From Allochromatium vinosum DSM 180 (GTDB taxonomy: Bacteria > Pseudomonadota > Gammaproteobacteria > Chromatiales > Chromatiaceae): a stretch of DNA of 64,000 bases. Position 1 is the stretch's first letter; each line of letters begins with the position of its first letter. The notes below the pieces were generated by a model. That model did no database searches. It worked only from the letters and a program-made list of their open reading frames with translations, and had not been told where the DNA came from. Shown in pieces: positions 40,207 to 51,422 of this stretch. The stretch covers positions 425,001 to 489,000 of the forward strand of contig NC_013851.1 in NCBI RefSeq assembly GCF_000025485.1, in the 5' to 3' direction. The position numbers and the translations under genes were made by a program.

Positions 40207-41925
40207 TTGGACACCATCTTCTTTCTCGTGCTGCGGCGTATGCGTACGCCGCTGCTGACGCTGATCGTGGTCTATGCGATCGCCATGGCCGGGCTGGCGC
40301 TCATCCCGGCCCAGGATGCCGATGGGCAGCCGACGGCGATGAGTCTCTTCCATGCCTTCTATTTCGTCAGCTACATGTCGACGACCATCGGGTTCGGTGA
40401 GCTGCCCAACGCGTTCACCGATGCCCAGCGGATCTGGGTCTCGCTGTCGGTGTTCTTCACCGTGGCGGTGTGGATCTATGCCATCGGCAACCTGATCACG
40501 CTTCTGCAGGACAGCACGCTCCAGCGCGCCATCGCCGAGCGGCGCTTTCGCACCCTGGTGCGACGGCTCGGTGTGCCCTTCTATCTGGTCTGCGGCTATG
40601 GCCAGACCGGCAGTGCCCTGGTGCGCGGTCTCATGGAGCGCCACATCCAGTCGGTCGTGATCGATGTCGATCCGGAGCGCATCAGCCTGCTGCAACTCGA
40701 CAACCAGCGCGAATACGTACCCGCGCTCTGTGCCGATGCCCGCAGTCCGCAGGCGCTGGAGGCGGCCGGACTCAAGCATCCGCTGTGCCGGGGCGTGGTG
40801 GCGCTCACCAACGTCAACGAGGCCAATCTCAAGATCGCCATCGCTGCCAAGCTGCTGCATCCTGAAGTCAAGGTCATCTGTCGCGCCGACTCCCACGAGG
40901 TCGAGGCCAACATGGCCTCTTTTGGCACCGATCACATCTATGATCCCTTCGATGCCTTCGCGTCCTATATCGCGTTTTCGATCCAGTCGCCGTGTCAGAC
41001 TCTGTTGATCGACTGGCTCTCGGGGCGTGGCGGTGAGGAACTCGATGAACCCAGGTATCCGCCGCGCCAGGGGCGCTGGGTCATCTGCGGCTACGGGCGC
41101 TTCGGCAAGGCCATGTACAAGCACCTCAAGGCTCGGGGATTCGAGCTGTCGGTCATCGAGGCCGAGCCGCACAAGACCGGCATCCCCACCGAGGGCGTGG
41201 TGCACGGACGTGGCACCGAGGCCGTCACCCTCGAACAGGCCCGGATCCGTCAGGCCGTCGGGCTGGTGGCGGGAACCGATCAGGACGCCGACAATCTATC
41301 CATCATCATGACCGCGCTGGCACTCAATCCCGATCTGTTCGTGATCGCGCGCGAGAACCACATCCAGAATCAGGAGCTCTTCGATCGGGTCGGCGCCCAG
41401 GCGATCATGAATCCGAGCACCATCATCGCGCACCGCATCCGCATGCGTCTGATCACGCCGCTGCTGTCGGATCTGTCCCGGCTGGCGCGTCTCCAGCGCG
41501 ACGAAGCCTGGGCCAGTCAGCTCATCAGCCGCATCATCGCCCTGGTCGATGGGCGCAAACCCTATGTCTGGGAGGTGAGCCTCGACACGATGCAGGCTCC
41601 GGCGATCCAGGACGCCACGCGCCGGGGACAGACCATCACGCTCGGAACCCTCCTGCGCGACCCGCTCGAACGTGAACGAACCCTGCCGGCGATTCCGCTG
41701 CTGTTGATCCAGGGCGAAGAACGCCGACCGCTGCCCGCGCTCAAGGCGCCGATCGGTCCGGGCGACCGCCTGCTCTTCTGCGGGCGTGAAGAAGCACGCT
41801 GGCGCATGGATTGGGTGCTGTGCAACATCCATGCACTGCGTTATGTCATCGACGGCGAGAGCCGGCGCGAAGGACCGGCCTGGCGCTGGCTCGCCGCCTG
41901 GCAGTCGCGGTTGAGGGGCGTATAG
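40207..41925 (+). CDS. Potassium channel with two RCK/TrkA domains
   Basis: A 572-residue channel protein. It has two membrane helices flanking a pore with selectivity filter TTIGFGE (59-65). Two tandem RCK (TrkA_N/TrkA_C) modules follow, with nucleotide loops GYGQTGSALV and GYGRFGKAMY. Such channels gate K+ in response to NAD(H) or other ligands bound by the RCK ring. The start is TTG 40207. The DUF6394 gene lies immediately upstream. Confidence 0.88.
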   Translation: MDTIFFLVLRRMRTPLLTLIVVYAIAMAGLALIPAQDADGQPTAMSLFHAFYFVSYMSTTIGFGELPNAFTDAQRIWVSLSVFFTVAVWIYAIGNLITLLQDSTLQRAIAERRFRTLVRRLGVPFYLVCGYGQTGSALVRGLMERHIQSVVIDVDPERISLLQLDNQREYVPALCADARSPQALEAAGLKHPLCRGVVALTNVNEANLKIAIAAKLLHPEVKVICRADSHEVEANMASFGTDHIYDPFDAFASYIAFSIQSPCQTLLIDWLSGRGGEELDEPRYPPRQGRWVICGYGRFGKAMYKHLKARGFELSVIEAEPHKTGIPTEGVVHGRGTEAVTLEQARIRQAVGLVAGTDQDADNLSIIMTALALNPDLFVIARENHIQNQELFDRVGAQAIMNPSTIIAHRIRMRLITPLLSDLSRLARLQRDEAWASQLISRIIALVDGRKPYVWEVSLDTMQAPAIQDATRRGQTITLGTLLRDPLERERTLPAIPLLLIQGEERRPLPALKAPIGPGDRLLFCGREEARWRMDWVLCNIHALRYVIDGESRREGPAWRWLAAWQSRLRGV

Positions 41926-41951
41926 ACCACTAAAACGAAGAGGATGGAGTA

Positions 41952-42503
41952 ATGCACGCAATCATGACACGACTCGGCCAGGACCATGCGCGACTGAGCC
42001 GGGTACTCGACCTGCTCGAAGAATTGCTCGACCGTTTTCACGACGGTCAGGAACCCGATTACGAGCTCATGGACGAACTGCTCGAATACATGGACAGCTA
42101 TGCCGACATCGTCCATCACCCGATCGAGGATCTGATCTTCCAGCGTCTGCTCGACAAGGGCGTCGAGCCGTCTGAGGTCTTCAGCATCCCCATGCGCCAG
42201 CATGCGGGACTGAGCCAGTTGGCCAAGGATTTCCGCCAGTCGCTGCTGGGAATCCTGAGTGAGGAGGTGTTGCTGCGCGAAGATGTCGAGGCCGCCGGTC
42301 GCGCGCTGGTCGGCAACCAGCGCGGCCATCTGATCCAGGAGGAGCGCGAAGCCTTTCCGCTGGCGATCGAACACCTGACCGAAGCCGACTGGGCCGAGAT
42401 CGAGGCTGCGGCGCCGGCGGTCGAGGACCCGTTGTTCGGGGCGCCCGATCCGCAGCGTTTCAAGGCGCTCTATCGTCAACTCGTCGAGCAGGTTCAACCC
42501 TGA
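41952..42503 (+). CDS. Hemerythrin-like cation-binding protein
   Basis: A 183-residue HHE four-helix protein. Candidate iron ligands are H11 (QDHARL), the HHPIED block (HxxxE-type), H in MRQHAGLS, and HLIQEE. The family holds a di-iron site that binds O2 or NO or stores iron. It lies 26 bp after the channel gene and 40 bp before the amidoligase gene, so a common operon is plausible. No transmembrane segment is seen. Confidence 0.83.
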   Translation: MHAIMTRLGQDHARLSRVLDLLEELLDRFHDGQEPDYELMDELLEYMDSYADIVHHPIEDLIFQRLLDKGVEPSEVFSIPMRQHAGLSQLAKDFRQSLLGILSEEVLLREDVEAAGRALVGNQRGHLIQEEREAFPLAIEHLTEADWAEIEAAAPAVEDPLFGAPDPQRFKALYRQLVEQVQP

Positions 42504-42543
42504 TCGCCTCGGCGGCGATCGCCGACGGCGACAGGAGCACGAC

Positions 42544-43542
42544 ATGCACGCGACCACGACCGCACTGAAGTCACCGCCCTGGCTGGAGAACGCCGAAGGC
42601 CGGCCGAGGCGCATCGGCGTCGAGATCGAGATGAGTGGTCTCAAGCTCGATGCGCTGGCCGCCGAGGTGGCCGATTTCTTCGGACTCGACATCCGCGAGC
42701 GCGGCCGCTACGAGCGCGTGCTGCACGGCGACCCGGCGGGCGACTGGGTGGTCGAACTCGACTACGACCTGCTCAAGCGGCTCGGCCGTCAGGAGCGCAC
42801 CGACGCGACCCTGGCCGACGAAATCGGTCGCTCGGCCGAGGAGATGCTGGCCTGGGCCGCCGAGGCCATGGTTCCGGTCGAGCTGGTCGGCCCGCCGCTG
42901 CCGCTCCAGCGGCTGGGTGAGGTCGAGGCGCTGATCGCGCGGTTGCGCGCGGCCGGGGCCAAGGGCACCTCCGACGCCCTGGTCAACGCCTTCGGACTCC
43001 AGTTCAACCCCGAGGTGCCGGACACCGGGGCGCCCGTTATCACAGCCTGTCTGAAGGCGTTCCTGTGTCTGTCCGACTGGCTGGTCGCACGGGCCGACAT
43101 CGATCTCACGCGCCGCGTCACCAGCTATGTCGATCCCTTTCCGCTCGATTATGTGCGTCGCGTGATCGCGCCCGACTACTGGCCCGATCTGGCCACGCTG
43201 ATCGACGACTATCTGGCCGACAACCCAACCCGCAACCGGATGCTCGATCTGCTGCCGCTGTTCCTGTTCCTCGATGAAGAACGGGTGCGGCGGGTCACGC
43301 AGGATAGTCTGATCAAGGCGCGTCCGACCTTCCACTATCGCTTGCCCGATTGCGAGATCCATCGGCCGGACTGGGGGCTGTATCTGGCCTGGAACGACTG
43401 GGTGGAGGTCGAGCGTCTGGCGGCGGACGCGGCGCGCCTGAACGCCTGTTGCGCGGCCTATCAGGCGCATCTCGACCGTCCGCTCGACCGTTGGCTCGGC
43501 GACTGGGCGGCGATCCTGGAGGCCGAATGGATCGGCCCGTGA
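42544..43542 (+). CDS. Putative amidoligase (GCS-like, COE family)
   Basis: A 332-residue protein of the amidoligase superfamily related to glutamate-cysteine ligase folds. Key visible parts are the GxExE start (IGVEIEMSG, E27 and E29), the paired acidic/Asn region VVELDYDL, and ELVGPPLPL, equivalent to the (E)SPPL motif of this family. Such enzymes are predicted to form peptide or amide bonds using ATP. It overlaps the glutamine amidotransferase gene by 16 bp, the pairing described for novel peptide/amide metabolism. Substrate is unknown. Confidence 0.8.
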   Translation: MHATTTALKSPPWLENAEGRPRRIGVEIEMSGLKLDALAAEVADFFGLDIRERGRYERVLHGDPAGDWVVELDYDLLKRLGRQERTDATLADEIGRSAEEMLAWAAEAMVPVELVGPPLPLQRLGEVEALIARLRAAGAKGTSDALVNAFGLQFNPEVPDTGAPVITACLKAFLCLSDWLVARADIDLTRRVTSYVDPFPLDYVRRVIAPDYWPDLATLIDDYLADNPTRNRMLDLLPLFLFLDEERVRRVTQDSLIKARPTFHYRLPDCEIHRPDWGLYLAWNDWVEVERLAADAARLNACCAAYQAHLDRPLDRWLGDWAAILEAEWIGP

Positions 43543-44225
43543 TCGCCATCACCGGACCGGCGCGCGGGGCTTTCGGTCCGCGCGCCCTGGTGGCGCTGGC
43601 GGTTCGTTTATATGGTGGTCAGCCGCTCCAGGTGCGTCCTGGCGACGACCTGGAGCGGCTGACCTATCACGGCGTGGTCGTGACCGGCGGGCACGATGTC
43701 GAGCCGGTGCTCTATGCCGCCGAACCTGAGGTCGAGCCGAACTATGACCCGGCGCGCGATGCGCTGGAGATGGCGATGATCCGGGCGGCACTGGCCGAGG
43801 GATTGCCGCTGCTCGGGATCTGTCGCGGGGCGCAGTTGCTCAATGTCTGCCGGGGCGGCACCCTGTTCCAGGAATTGCGCTCGCGCCGCAGCAAGACCTC
43901 GCACCGCTGGACGGTGCTGCCGCTGAAGACGCTGTGCGTGACGGAGGATTCGAGGGTGCTGGGCCGAATCCTGGCGCCGTGTTGCCGGCGGCACATCAAC
44001 AGCCTGCACAATCAGGCCATCGATCGCGTCGGCGAGGGCTTGCAGGTGAGCGGGCGCGATCTCGACGGCATCGTCCAGGCGATCGAGGACCCGGAGGCCG
44101 GCTTTCTGCTCGGCGTGCAGTGGCATCCGGAGTTTCTGCTTTATCTGTCGCGCCAGCGCGCCCTGTTCGGCGCGCTTGTGGCACAGGCCCGCTGCGTACT
44201 CGTCGCCGGAACCTCAGCGAACTGA
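43527..44225 (+). CDS. Class I glutamine amidotransferase / gamma-glutamyl hydrolase (PuuD-like)
   Basis: A 232-residue peptidase C26-type protein. The nucleophile is C99 in GICRGAQLLN and the H200-E202 pair is in GVQWHPEF. The family splits gamma-glutamyl bonds or supplies ammonia from glutamine. It starts inside the amidoligase gene, so the two are translated together; the likely roles are bond making and bond breaking, or amide supply, on the same substrate. Start ATG 43527 opens the conserved core. Confidence 0.85.
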   Translation: MDRPVIAITGPARGAFGPRALVALAVRLYGGQPLQVRPGDDLERLTYHGVVVTGGHDVEPVLYAAEPEVEPNYDPARDALEMAMIRAALAEGLPLLGICRGAQLLNVCRGGTLFQELRSRRSKTSHRWTVLPLKTLCVTEDSRVLGRILAPCCRRHINSLHNQAIDRVGEGLQVSGRDLDGIVQAIEDPEAGFLLGVQWHPEFLLYLSRQRALFGALVAQARCVLVAGTSAN

Positions 44226-44251
44226 ACCGATCTGTGCAGCCGCCGAATGGA

Positions 44252-44296
44252 TTCGACTGGAACAGTCAGCGGCTATACTGTCTGATCAGGTACAGT
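44252..44296 (+). promoter_or_regulatory. Promoter and inverted repeat before the Ser/Thr-rich protein
   Basis: TTCGAC (44252-44257), 16 bp and TATACT (44274-44279) form a promoter. Overlapping its start region is an inverted repeat ACTGT...ACAGT (44277-44296) with CTGATCAG at its centre, a possible operator. It resembles a LexA site but has 10 bp between half sites instead of 8. Confidence 0.5.
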
Positions 44297-44333
44297 GATC
44301 GACACACCGCATTCGCGGAGCCTGGGGGTTTTT

Positions 44334-44732
44334 ATGAACGAAATCGGTTTATCCGGCAGCATGCCGTCTACAGGCGCGACCAGGGCCTATACGCCACCGC
44401 GTGTCGACTCCGGGTCTGAAAGCACGCCGGCCACTCCCGGTGTGACCACGTCGACGCCGGATCGCGGCTCCAGTTCCATTCCATCGACGCAAACGGTCGG
44501 TTCCGCCAGCGAAACCATCTCGATTTCCTCGGACGCCTATCGTCTGCAGCAAGCCGGCGCATCCACGACCGAAGCTGTCGATTCGGCATCCGACACCGGT
44601 CTGAACTCCGAGCAGGCGATGGCACTGGCTCAGTCTGCCCGGGATGCGATGACGCAGAATCCACCACTCGCTTTTCAGGCGCAGAGCGGCCAGATCAGTG
44701 CGCAGCAGGTGGCGAGCGTCCTCAGGGCTTGA
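44334..44732 (+). CDS. Small Ser/Thr/Pro-rich protein, unknown
   Basis: A 132-residue, low-complexity protein: residues 10-60 are rich in S, T, P and G, then a helical C-terminal half with GLNSEQAMALAQSARDAM. No signal peptide or membrane helix. It has its own promoter. The helical part weakly resembles flagellar or export-related small proteins (FlgM-like tail is considered but not supported). Function unknown. Confidence 0.5.
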   Translation: MNEIGLSGSMPSTGATRAYTPPRVDSGSESTPATPGVTTSTPDRGSSSIPSTQTVGSASETISISSDAYRLQQAGASTTEAVDSASDTGLNSEQAMALAQSARDAMTQNPPLAFQAQSGQISAQQVASVLRA

Positions 44733-44896
44733 GGTTCGCAGACCCATGCCGTGGAGCGGCGACCGTCTCTGCCATACGGCAGGGCCGCGCCGCCACGTCC
44801 TTCTTCGCGCACTGGGCGCCATTCCTGCCCCTGCCTTGAGTGCGATACGCTCAGCCGACTACACTTCAGTCATCCGAGCTGCCGGAAGTCTTTCTT

Positions 44897-45925
44897 ATGT
44901 CCCCCACATCACCGCCTCCAGACGCAGAGCGCCGCACCCAGGCGCGTTTGCCTGTCCAGGTGCCTGTGCAAATGCGCTACGGACATACGTCCTCGCCCAG
45001 TCAGGCGACCTTGCTGGATCTCTCCTGGGGGGGGGCACTCTGCCAAACGCCAAGGGCGCTCCCTATCAGTGATCGACCGCTGTGGCTGATCCTGCCTTGG
45101 GCGCTAGGGGAAACCATCGAGATCGAAACGACGCTGTTACGTCAGAAAGATCTGGCGAATGGGCGTCATTTGCTGGCCTTGCGCTTTCAGCGTTTATCGC
45201 TGCTCCATCAAGCCCGACTGGAAAAATTGCTCGGCCGTCTGCAAGCGGACGATGTCCAGAGCAACGCACCGATGGCGCCGGTGCTGGTGGCGACCCTGGA
45301 GGTTTCGATCCAGACGGTCGACGAGTGGCGCTGGGCGCTCGGTGAGATCGCCAAAGGACGTCTGCGGATCAGGGCCCCGGCCGACTTTACACCCGGCCAG
45401 AGTGTCGGCCTGCAATTCAACGGTGTCCCGACACGCGCGCGCCTGCGGTTGCGGGCACGGGTCTTGGCCACTGAGTCCAAAGCCATGCTTGGAATCCGTG
45501 TCATGCGTTCAACGATACTGACCCTGGAGTTCGAGCACCCCCTGGAAGTCTTGCGCCAGTGGGTCGAGTGGCTTCTGAGACAGATACCACCCGATGTCAA
45601 ACCATCCTCGCCTCTAGCCGACCTCCAGCAACAGACCTCACAATCAGCGGTCATCCCGGCACGGCTCGTGCTGTCTGAAGGTGAACGCTGTGCCTTGGAA
45701 ATCGGCTTCCCGGAAGCTCTTGACTATCTGATGACGGCCTGGGGGGATGTCAGCACCTTTGAGATGGTGTTTCGTCAGCTCCTCTTTGGCGACACGGGTG
45801 CATCCGGAACCTGGACGCCGGAGGCCTGGGAGGAATTGCAGCTGCTACAGGATGTGCATGATCAAGTCTTTGGCCTTTCCGAAGCGCGTCGTATTCGGCT
45901 AAAAGTCGGCCGCGACGTGCGCTGA
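44897..45925 (+). CDS. PilZ-domain protein with a nine-G run in the ligand motif
   Basis: A 342-residue protein with an N-terminal PilZ c-di-GMP domain: the RxxxR motif (RTQAR) and the DxSxxG motif DLSWGG. The remaining 230 residues have no named domain. Codons for WGG are written as T plus nine Gs (45027-45035), a slippery run that could shift the frame. ATG 44897 is preferred over 44840. A second PilZ gene follows after 116 bp; both share the DLSWGGA block, so they look like divergent duplicates. Confidence 0.78.
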   Translation: MSPTSPPPDAERRTQARLPVQVPVQMRYGHTSSPSQATLLDLSWGGALCQTPRALPISDRPLWLILPWALGETIEIETTLLRQKDLANGRHLLALRFQRLSLLHQARLEKLLGRLQADDVQSNAPMAPVLVATLEVSIQTVDEWRWALGEIAKGRLRIRAPADFTPGQSVGLQFNGVPTRARLRLRARVLATESKAMLGIRVMRSTILTLEFEHPLEVLRQWVEWLLRQIPPDVKPSSPLADLQQQTSQSAVIPARLVLSEGERCALEIGFPEALDYLMTAWGDVSTFEMVFRQLLFGDTGASGTWTPEAWEELQLLQDVHDQVFGLSEARRIRLKVGRDVR

Positions 45926-46041
45926 AGCGCCGGACGACCCGGCTGATGGGCGCGATTTCACAGAACACTGTGGAAATCCAAACCCGCGAACAGCATCTGC
46001 TCATCCAGTGTGTGTGATTCTCCGTATAGAGCCACATAGTC

Positions 46042-46758
46042 ATGCAAGAAAAGCGCTTACAGCGGCGGGTTGGCATCGAGGTTCCCATTCGGGTCTGCCG
46101 GCCTGACTCGGACGTTACCATCATGGCACGCTATCAGGATCTCTCCTGGGGCGGGGCCAGCTTCGTCACCAATGATCTTACGATTCAATGTGACCATCGA
46201 TTGATCATGCGTCTGCCCTGGACTAACGGGCAATTTTTTGCGATCGAGGCTGATGTCGTGCGGTGCGAACCGCTGGAGTCCGGGCACCAGCGCGTGGCGG
46301 TGCGATTTTCTAGGGTCGGGCACCAGGACGACCGACGGCTCGCCAAGCTGATCGAATTGCTGTCCAGCACTCTGCACGAGACGGCGCAGGCGACCGCGCC
46401 GGCCATGCCCTTGCTGGAGTTGGTACTCGACGACCAGGATGAGGTGCGCGAAAAGCTGTCCCAGGTCGCTGAGGGATATCTGTTCATAACCGCCTGCGGA
46501 ACCTATCGGATCGGTCAGAGCCTATTGCTGCTGATCGAATATACCGATGATTTCCCGGGCCTGCGCCTGCGCGCCCGTGTCAAATCCCAATCCATCGATG
46601 ATCAGGGTGATGGCGAGCGTCCGTGTCTGGTCACACTGGAATTGGGGTTCGAGCATCCCCTGGATGAACTGCATAAACTAGCGCATCTCTCGATGCGCTA
46701 TCAGCGCAAGCGGGCGCGTTTCATGGGGCCGTATCCCGGTCCATCCTCATATCAGTGA
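46042..46758 (+). CDS. PilZ-domain protein, second of a tandem pair
   Basis: A 238-residue protein with an N-terminal PilZ domain: RLQRR near the start (RxxxR) and DLSWGGASF. It is shorter than its neighbour and breaks the G run with a C (TGGGGCGGGG), so it is not slippery. The C-terminal region (TLELGFEHPLDELHKL) resembles the same region of the neighbour (TLEFEHPLEVLRQW), supporting duplication. Likely a c-di-GMP receptor, output unknown. Confidence 0.8.
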   Translation: MQEKRLQRRVGIEVPIRVCRPDSDVTIMARYQDLSWGGASFVTNDLTIQCDHRLIMRLPWTNGQFFAIEADVVRCEPLESGHQRVAVRFSRVGHQDDRRLAKLIELLSSTLHETAQATAPAMPLLELVLDDQDEVREKLSQVAEGYLFITACGTYRIGQSLLLLIEYTDDFPGLRLRARVKSQSIDDQGDGERPCLVTLELGFEHPLDELHKLAHLSMRYQRKRARFMGPYPGPSSYQ

Positions 46759-46825
46759 GGATCAAGCCGGGACGGCCTCTGGAGCGATCAGCAGCCTCTT
46801 CGTTGCAACAGAAAGTCCCGGCCGC

Positions 46826-47929
46826 TCAACGACAGCTGCGCTCACAGGATCGGGCGCGCGCGACACGCTTGGCCAGTTCATCGGCCTCGGCGGCGGGGCG
46901 CTCGATCTCGGGCCAGCCGCTGCAATGACACACCACCAGATCGGCGATCAGTTCCATGTGATCGGCGTTGTCGTTGAGACAGGGGATGTACTCGTAGGAC
47001 TGGCCGCCCGCTTCGAGGAACAGCTCGCGATTCTCGACCGCGATCTCTTCGAGCGTCTCCAGACAGTCGGCCGAGAATCCGGGCGAGAGCACCTGGACCG
47101 ATTTCACCCCGGACCGCCCCCAGTCTTCGAGCGTCGCGTCGGTATAGGGCTTGAGCCATTCCTGTTTGCCCAGGCGCGACTGGAACGACAGCCCCCAGCG
47201 CTCGGCGGGCAGTTCCAGCGCCTCGGCGAGCAGGCGCGCGGTTTTGTGGCAGTGGCAGAAATAAGGATCGCCCTGGTCGAAATAGTCCTTGGGGATGCCG
47301 TGGAAGGACAGCAGCAACCGCTCGGCCTGACCGTGCTCGGCCCAGTGGGCGCGAATGCTCGCGGCCAGCGCGGCGATATAGCCCGGCTCGTCGTGGTACT
47401 GGTTGACGAAACGCAGCTCGGGCAGCCAGCGCCAGCGCATCAGCTCGCGCGCCACGGCGTCGAAGACGGTGCCGACGGTGGTGGCCGAATACTGCGGATA
47501 GAGCGGCAGGATCAGCACCCGCCGCGCATTGGCCGCGCGTAGCTCGGCCAGCCCCGAGGCGATCGACGGCTGACCATAGCGCATCCCGAGCGCGACCGTG
47601 ACCGGCCCGCCCAGACGCGCGTCGAGCCGGCTCTGGAGCGCGGCGGCCTGACGGCGCGAGATCTCCAGCAGCGGTGAGCCTTCCGGCGTCCAGATCGACT
47701 GATAGGCATGCGCCGAGCGTGCCGGGCGGGTGCGCAGGATGATTCCATGCAGCAGCAGCATCCAGGGCAGACGCGCCATCTCCACCACACGCCGGTCGGA
47801 GAGGAACTCGGCCAGATAACGGCGCACGTCCGGCACGCTCGGGCTGTCCGGCGTGCCGAGATTGACGAGCAGCACCCCGAGCCGTTCCGGGGTGTCGTGA
47901 CGATAGTCGGGCGTGTTCATGAAAGTCAT
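46826..47929 (-). CDS. hemH: Ferrochelatase
   Basis: A 367-residue ferrochelatase that inserts Fe2+ into protoporphyrin IX. Conserved parts are GVLLVNLGTPDSP, LPLYPQYSATTVG, LLLSFHGIPKDYFDQGDPY and the iron-ligand block with GFSADCLETLEEI. C-terminal cysteines (CxC) are present at the tail. ATG 47929 is used; 47953 and 47920 are other in-frame starts with no clear ribosome site. Divergent from dapC. Confidence 0.93.
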   Translation of the reverse strand: MTFMNTPDYRHDTPERLGVLLVNLGTPDSPSVPDVRRYLAEFLSDRRVVEMARLPWMLLLHGIILRTRPARSAHAYQSIWTPEGSPLLEISRRQAAALQSRLDARLGGPVTVALGMRYGQPSIASGLAELRAANARRVLILPLYPQYSATTVGTVFDAVARELMRWRWLPELRFVNQYHDEPGYIAALAASIRAHWAEHGQAERLLLSFHGIPKDYFDQGDPYFCHCHKTARLLAEALELPAERWGLSFQSRLGKQEWLKPYTDATLEDWGRSGVKSVQVLSPGFSADCLETLEEIAVENRELFLEAGGQSYEYIPCLNDNADHMELIADLVVCHCSGWPEIERPAAEADELAKRVARARSCERSCR

Positions 47930-48144
47930 CGGACGAGGCATCACTACTGGCAAGGGTGGCAGGAGGCGGCGCTCGGGCCGTCGGTGGGTATGAGCCGGAA
48001 TGGTACCGGAGATCCGCCGCGGATGCGCCTCTCTGGTCGTGCCATGGAGCCGAGGGGGCGGCTTGGCCTATACTAGCGCGCTTCGTTCAGCGTTCAGGTC
48101 CGATCCAGCGGCCGACGCCTCCACTCAGGTTTTGATGGCTATCG

Positions 48145-49353
48145 ATGAATCCGGATCTCGGCCGACTCCAGTCCTATCCCTTCGAGAAGCTCGCCGCGCT
48201 CAAGCAGGGCATCGATCCGCCGCGCGAACGCGACCCGATCGGTCTACAGATCGGCGAGCCAAAGCATCCGACGCCGAGTCTGATCGCCGAGGCGCTGATC
48301 GCGCATCTGCACCGGCTGTCGGTCTATCCGACCACGCGCGGTCTGCCCGAGCTGCGCGGGGCCATCGCCGATTGGCTGGGCGCGCGCTTCCGGCCGGAAA
48401 GCGGCGCGCCGCTGGCGGTCGATCCCGAGCGCCACGTCCTGCCGGTCAACGGCACCCGCGAGGCGCTGTTCGCCATCGCCCAAGCGGTCGTCGATCGCAC
48501 GCACCCCGCGCCGCTGGTGCTGATGCCCAATCCCTGCTATCAGATCTATGAGGGCGCGGCGCTGCTGGCGGGCGCTGAGCCGCAGTATCTGGCCTGCCGG
48601 CCCGAGAACGGCTTCATCCCGGATTTCGACGCTGTGGACGCCGCGATATGGGATCGCTGCCAGTTGCTCTATCTCTGCTCGCCCGGCAATCCGACCGGAG
48701 CGGTGCTCGACCGGCCGACCCTGACCCGACTGATCGAACTGGCCGAACGACACGATTTCGTCATCGCCTCCGACGAGTGCTATGGCGACATCTACCAGGA
48801 CGAGGACGCCCCGCCGCCCGGTCTGCTCCAGGCCGCCGCGGCGCTGGGCAACGACGGCTTCGAGCGCTGTCTGGTGTTCCATAGCCTGTCGAAGCGCTCC
48901 AATGCGCCCGGACTGCGCTCGGGCTTCGTCGCCGGTGACGCCCGACTCATCCGCGACTTCCTCGCCTATCGCACCTATCACGGCTGCGCCATGCCGCTGC
49001 CGACCCAGTACGCGAGCCTTGCCGCCTGGCGCGACGAGGCCCATGTCCGCGAGAATCGGCGTCTCTATCGCGAGAAGTTCGCCGCCGTGACCGAGATCCT
49101 CGGCCCGGTGATGCCGGTTACAACGCCCGCCGGCGGATTCTTCCTCTGGCTGGAGACGCCGATCCCGGACACCGACTTCGCACGCGATCTCTACGCACAG
49201 GAGAACGTCACCGTGCTGCCGGGACGCTTCCTCTCGCGCGAGATCGACGGCTACGATCCAGGCGCCGGCCGGGTGCGCATCGCCCTGGTCTCCCCGCTCG
49301 ACGAGTGCGTCGATGCCGCCAAGCGCATCCGCGCCTTCGTCGAACGTCTCTGA
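48145..49353 (+). CDS. dapC: Succinyldiaminopimelate aminotransferase
   Basis: A 402-residue PLP aminotransferase. The start [15 protein letters not shown] and [11 protein letters not shown] match the DapC subgroup. The PLP lysine lies in [16 protein letters not shown]. It makes N-succinyl-LL-diaminopimelate in lysine and peptidoglycan synthesis. dapD and dapE follow directly, which supports the specific assignment. Confidence 0.92.
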   Translation: MNPDLGRLQSYPFEKLAALKQGIDPPRERDPIGLQIGEPKHPTPSLIAEALIAHLHRLSVYPTTRGLPELRGAIADWLGARFRPESGAPLAVDPERHVLPVNGTREALFAIAQAVVDRTHPAPLVLMPNPCYQIYEGAALLAGAEPQYLACRPENGFIPDFDAVDAAIWDRCQLLYLCSPGNPTGAVLDRPTLTRLIELAERHDFVIASDECYGDIYQDEDAPPPGLLQAAAALGNDGFERCLVFHSLSKRSNAPGLRSGFVAGDARLIRDFLAYRTYHGCAMPLPTQYASLAAWRDEAHVRENRRLYREKFAAVTEILGPVMPVTTPAGGFFLWLETPIPDTDFARDLYAQENVTVLPGRFLSREIDGYDPGAGRVRIALVSPLDECVDAAKRIRAFVERL

Positions 49354-49394
49354 ATCCAACCGCACCCCACAGACCCAACAGGTATCAGCCCATC

Positions 49395-51372
<1,978 letters not shown>

Positions 51373-51388
51373 GCGGCGTCCATGATCC

Positions 51389-51422
51389 AGTCGGCCTCAG
51401 GCACTCGATGCCGAGGCCGACT
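51389..51422. terminator. Convergent hairpin at the dapE/minE ends
   Basis: AGTCGGCCTC (51389-51398) pairs with GAGGCCGACT (51413-51422), with an inner GGC/GCC stem. It sits in the last codons of minE, after dapE. No T tract follows, so it may block readthrough from both sides only weakly. Confidence 0.4.

Noticed and set aside
44278-44295. Possible LexA box CTGT...ACAG
   Set aside because: There are 10 bp between the half sites; LexA sites of this type have 8. Kept only as an unnamed inverted repeat.
46766-46822. Terminator between the second PilZ gene and hemH
   Set aside because: The 8-bp arms are 41 nt apart and no T run follows, so termination cannot be claimed.
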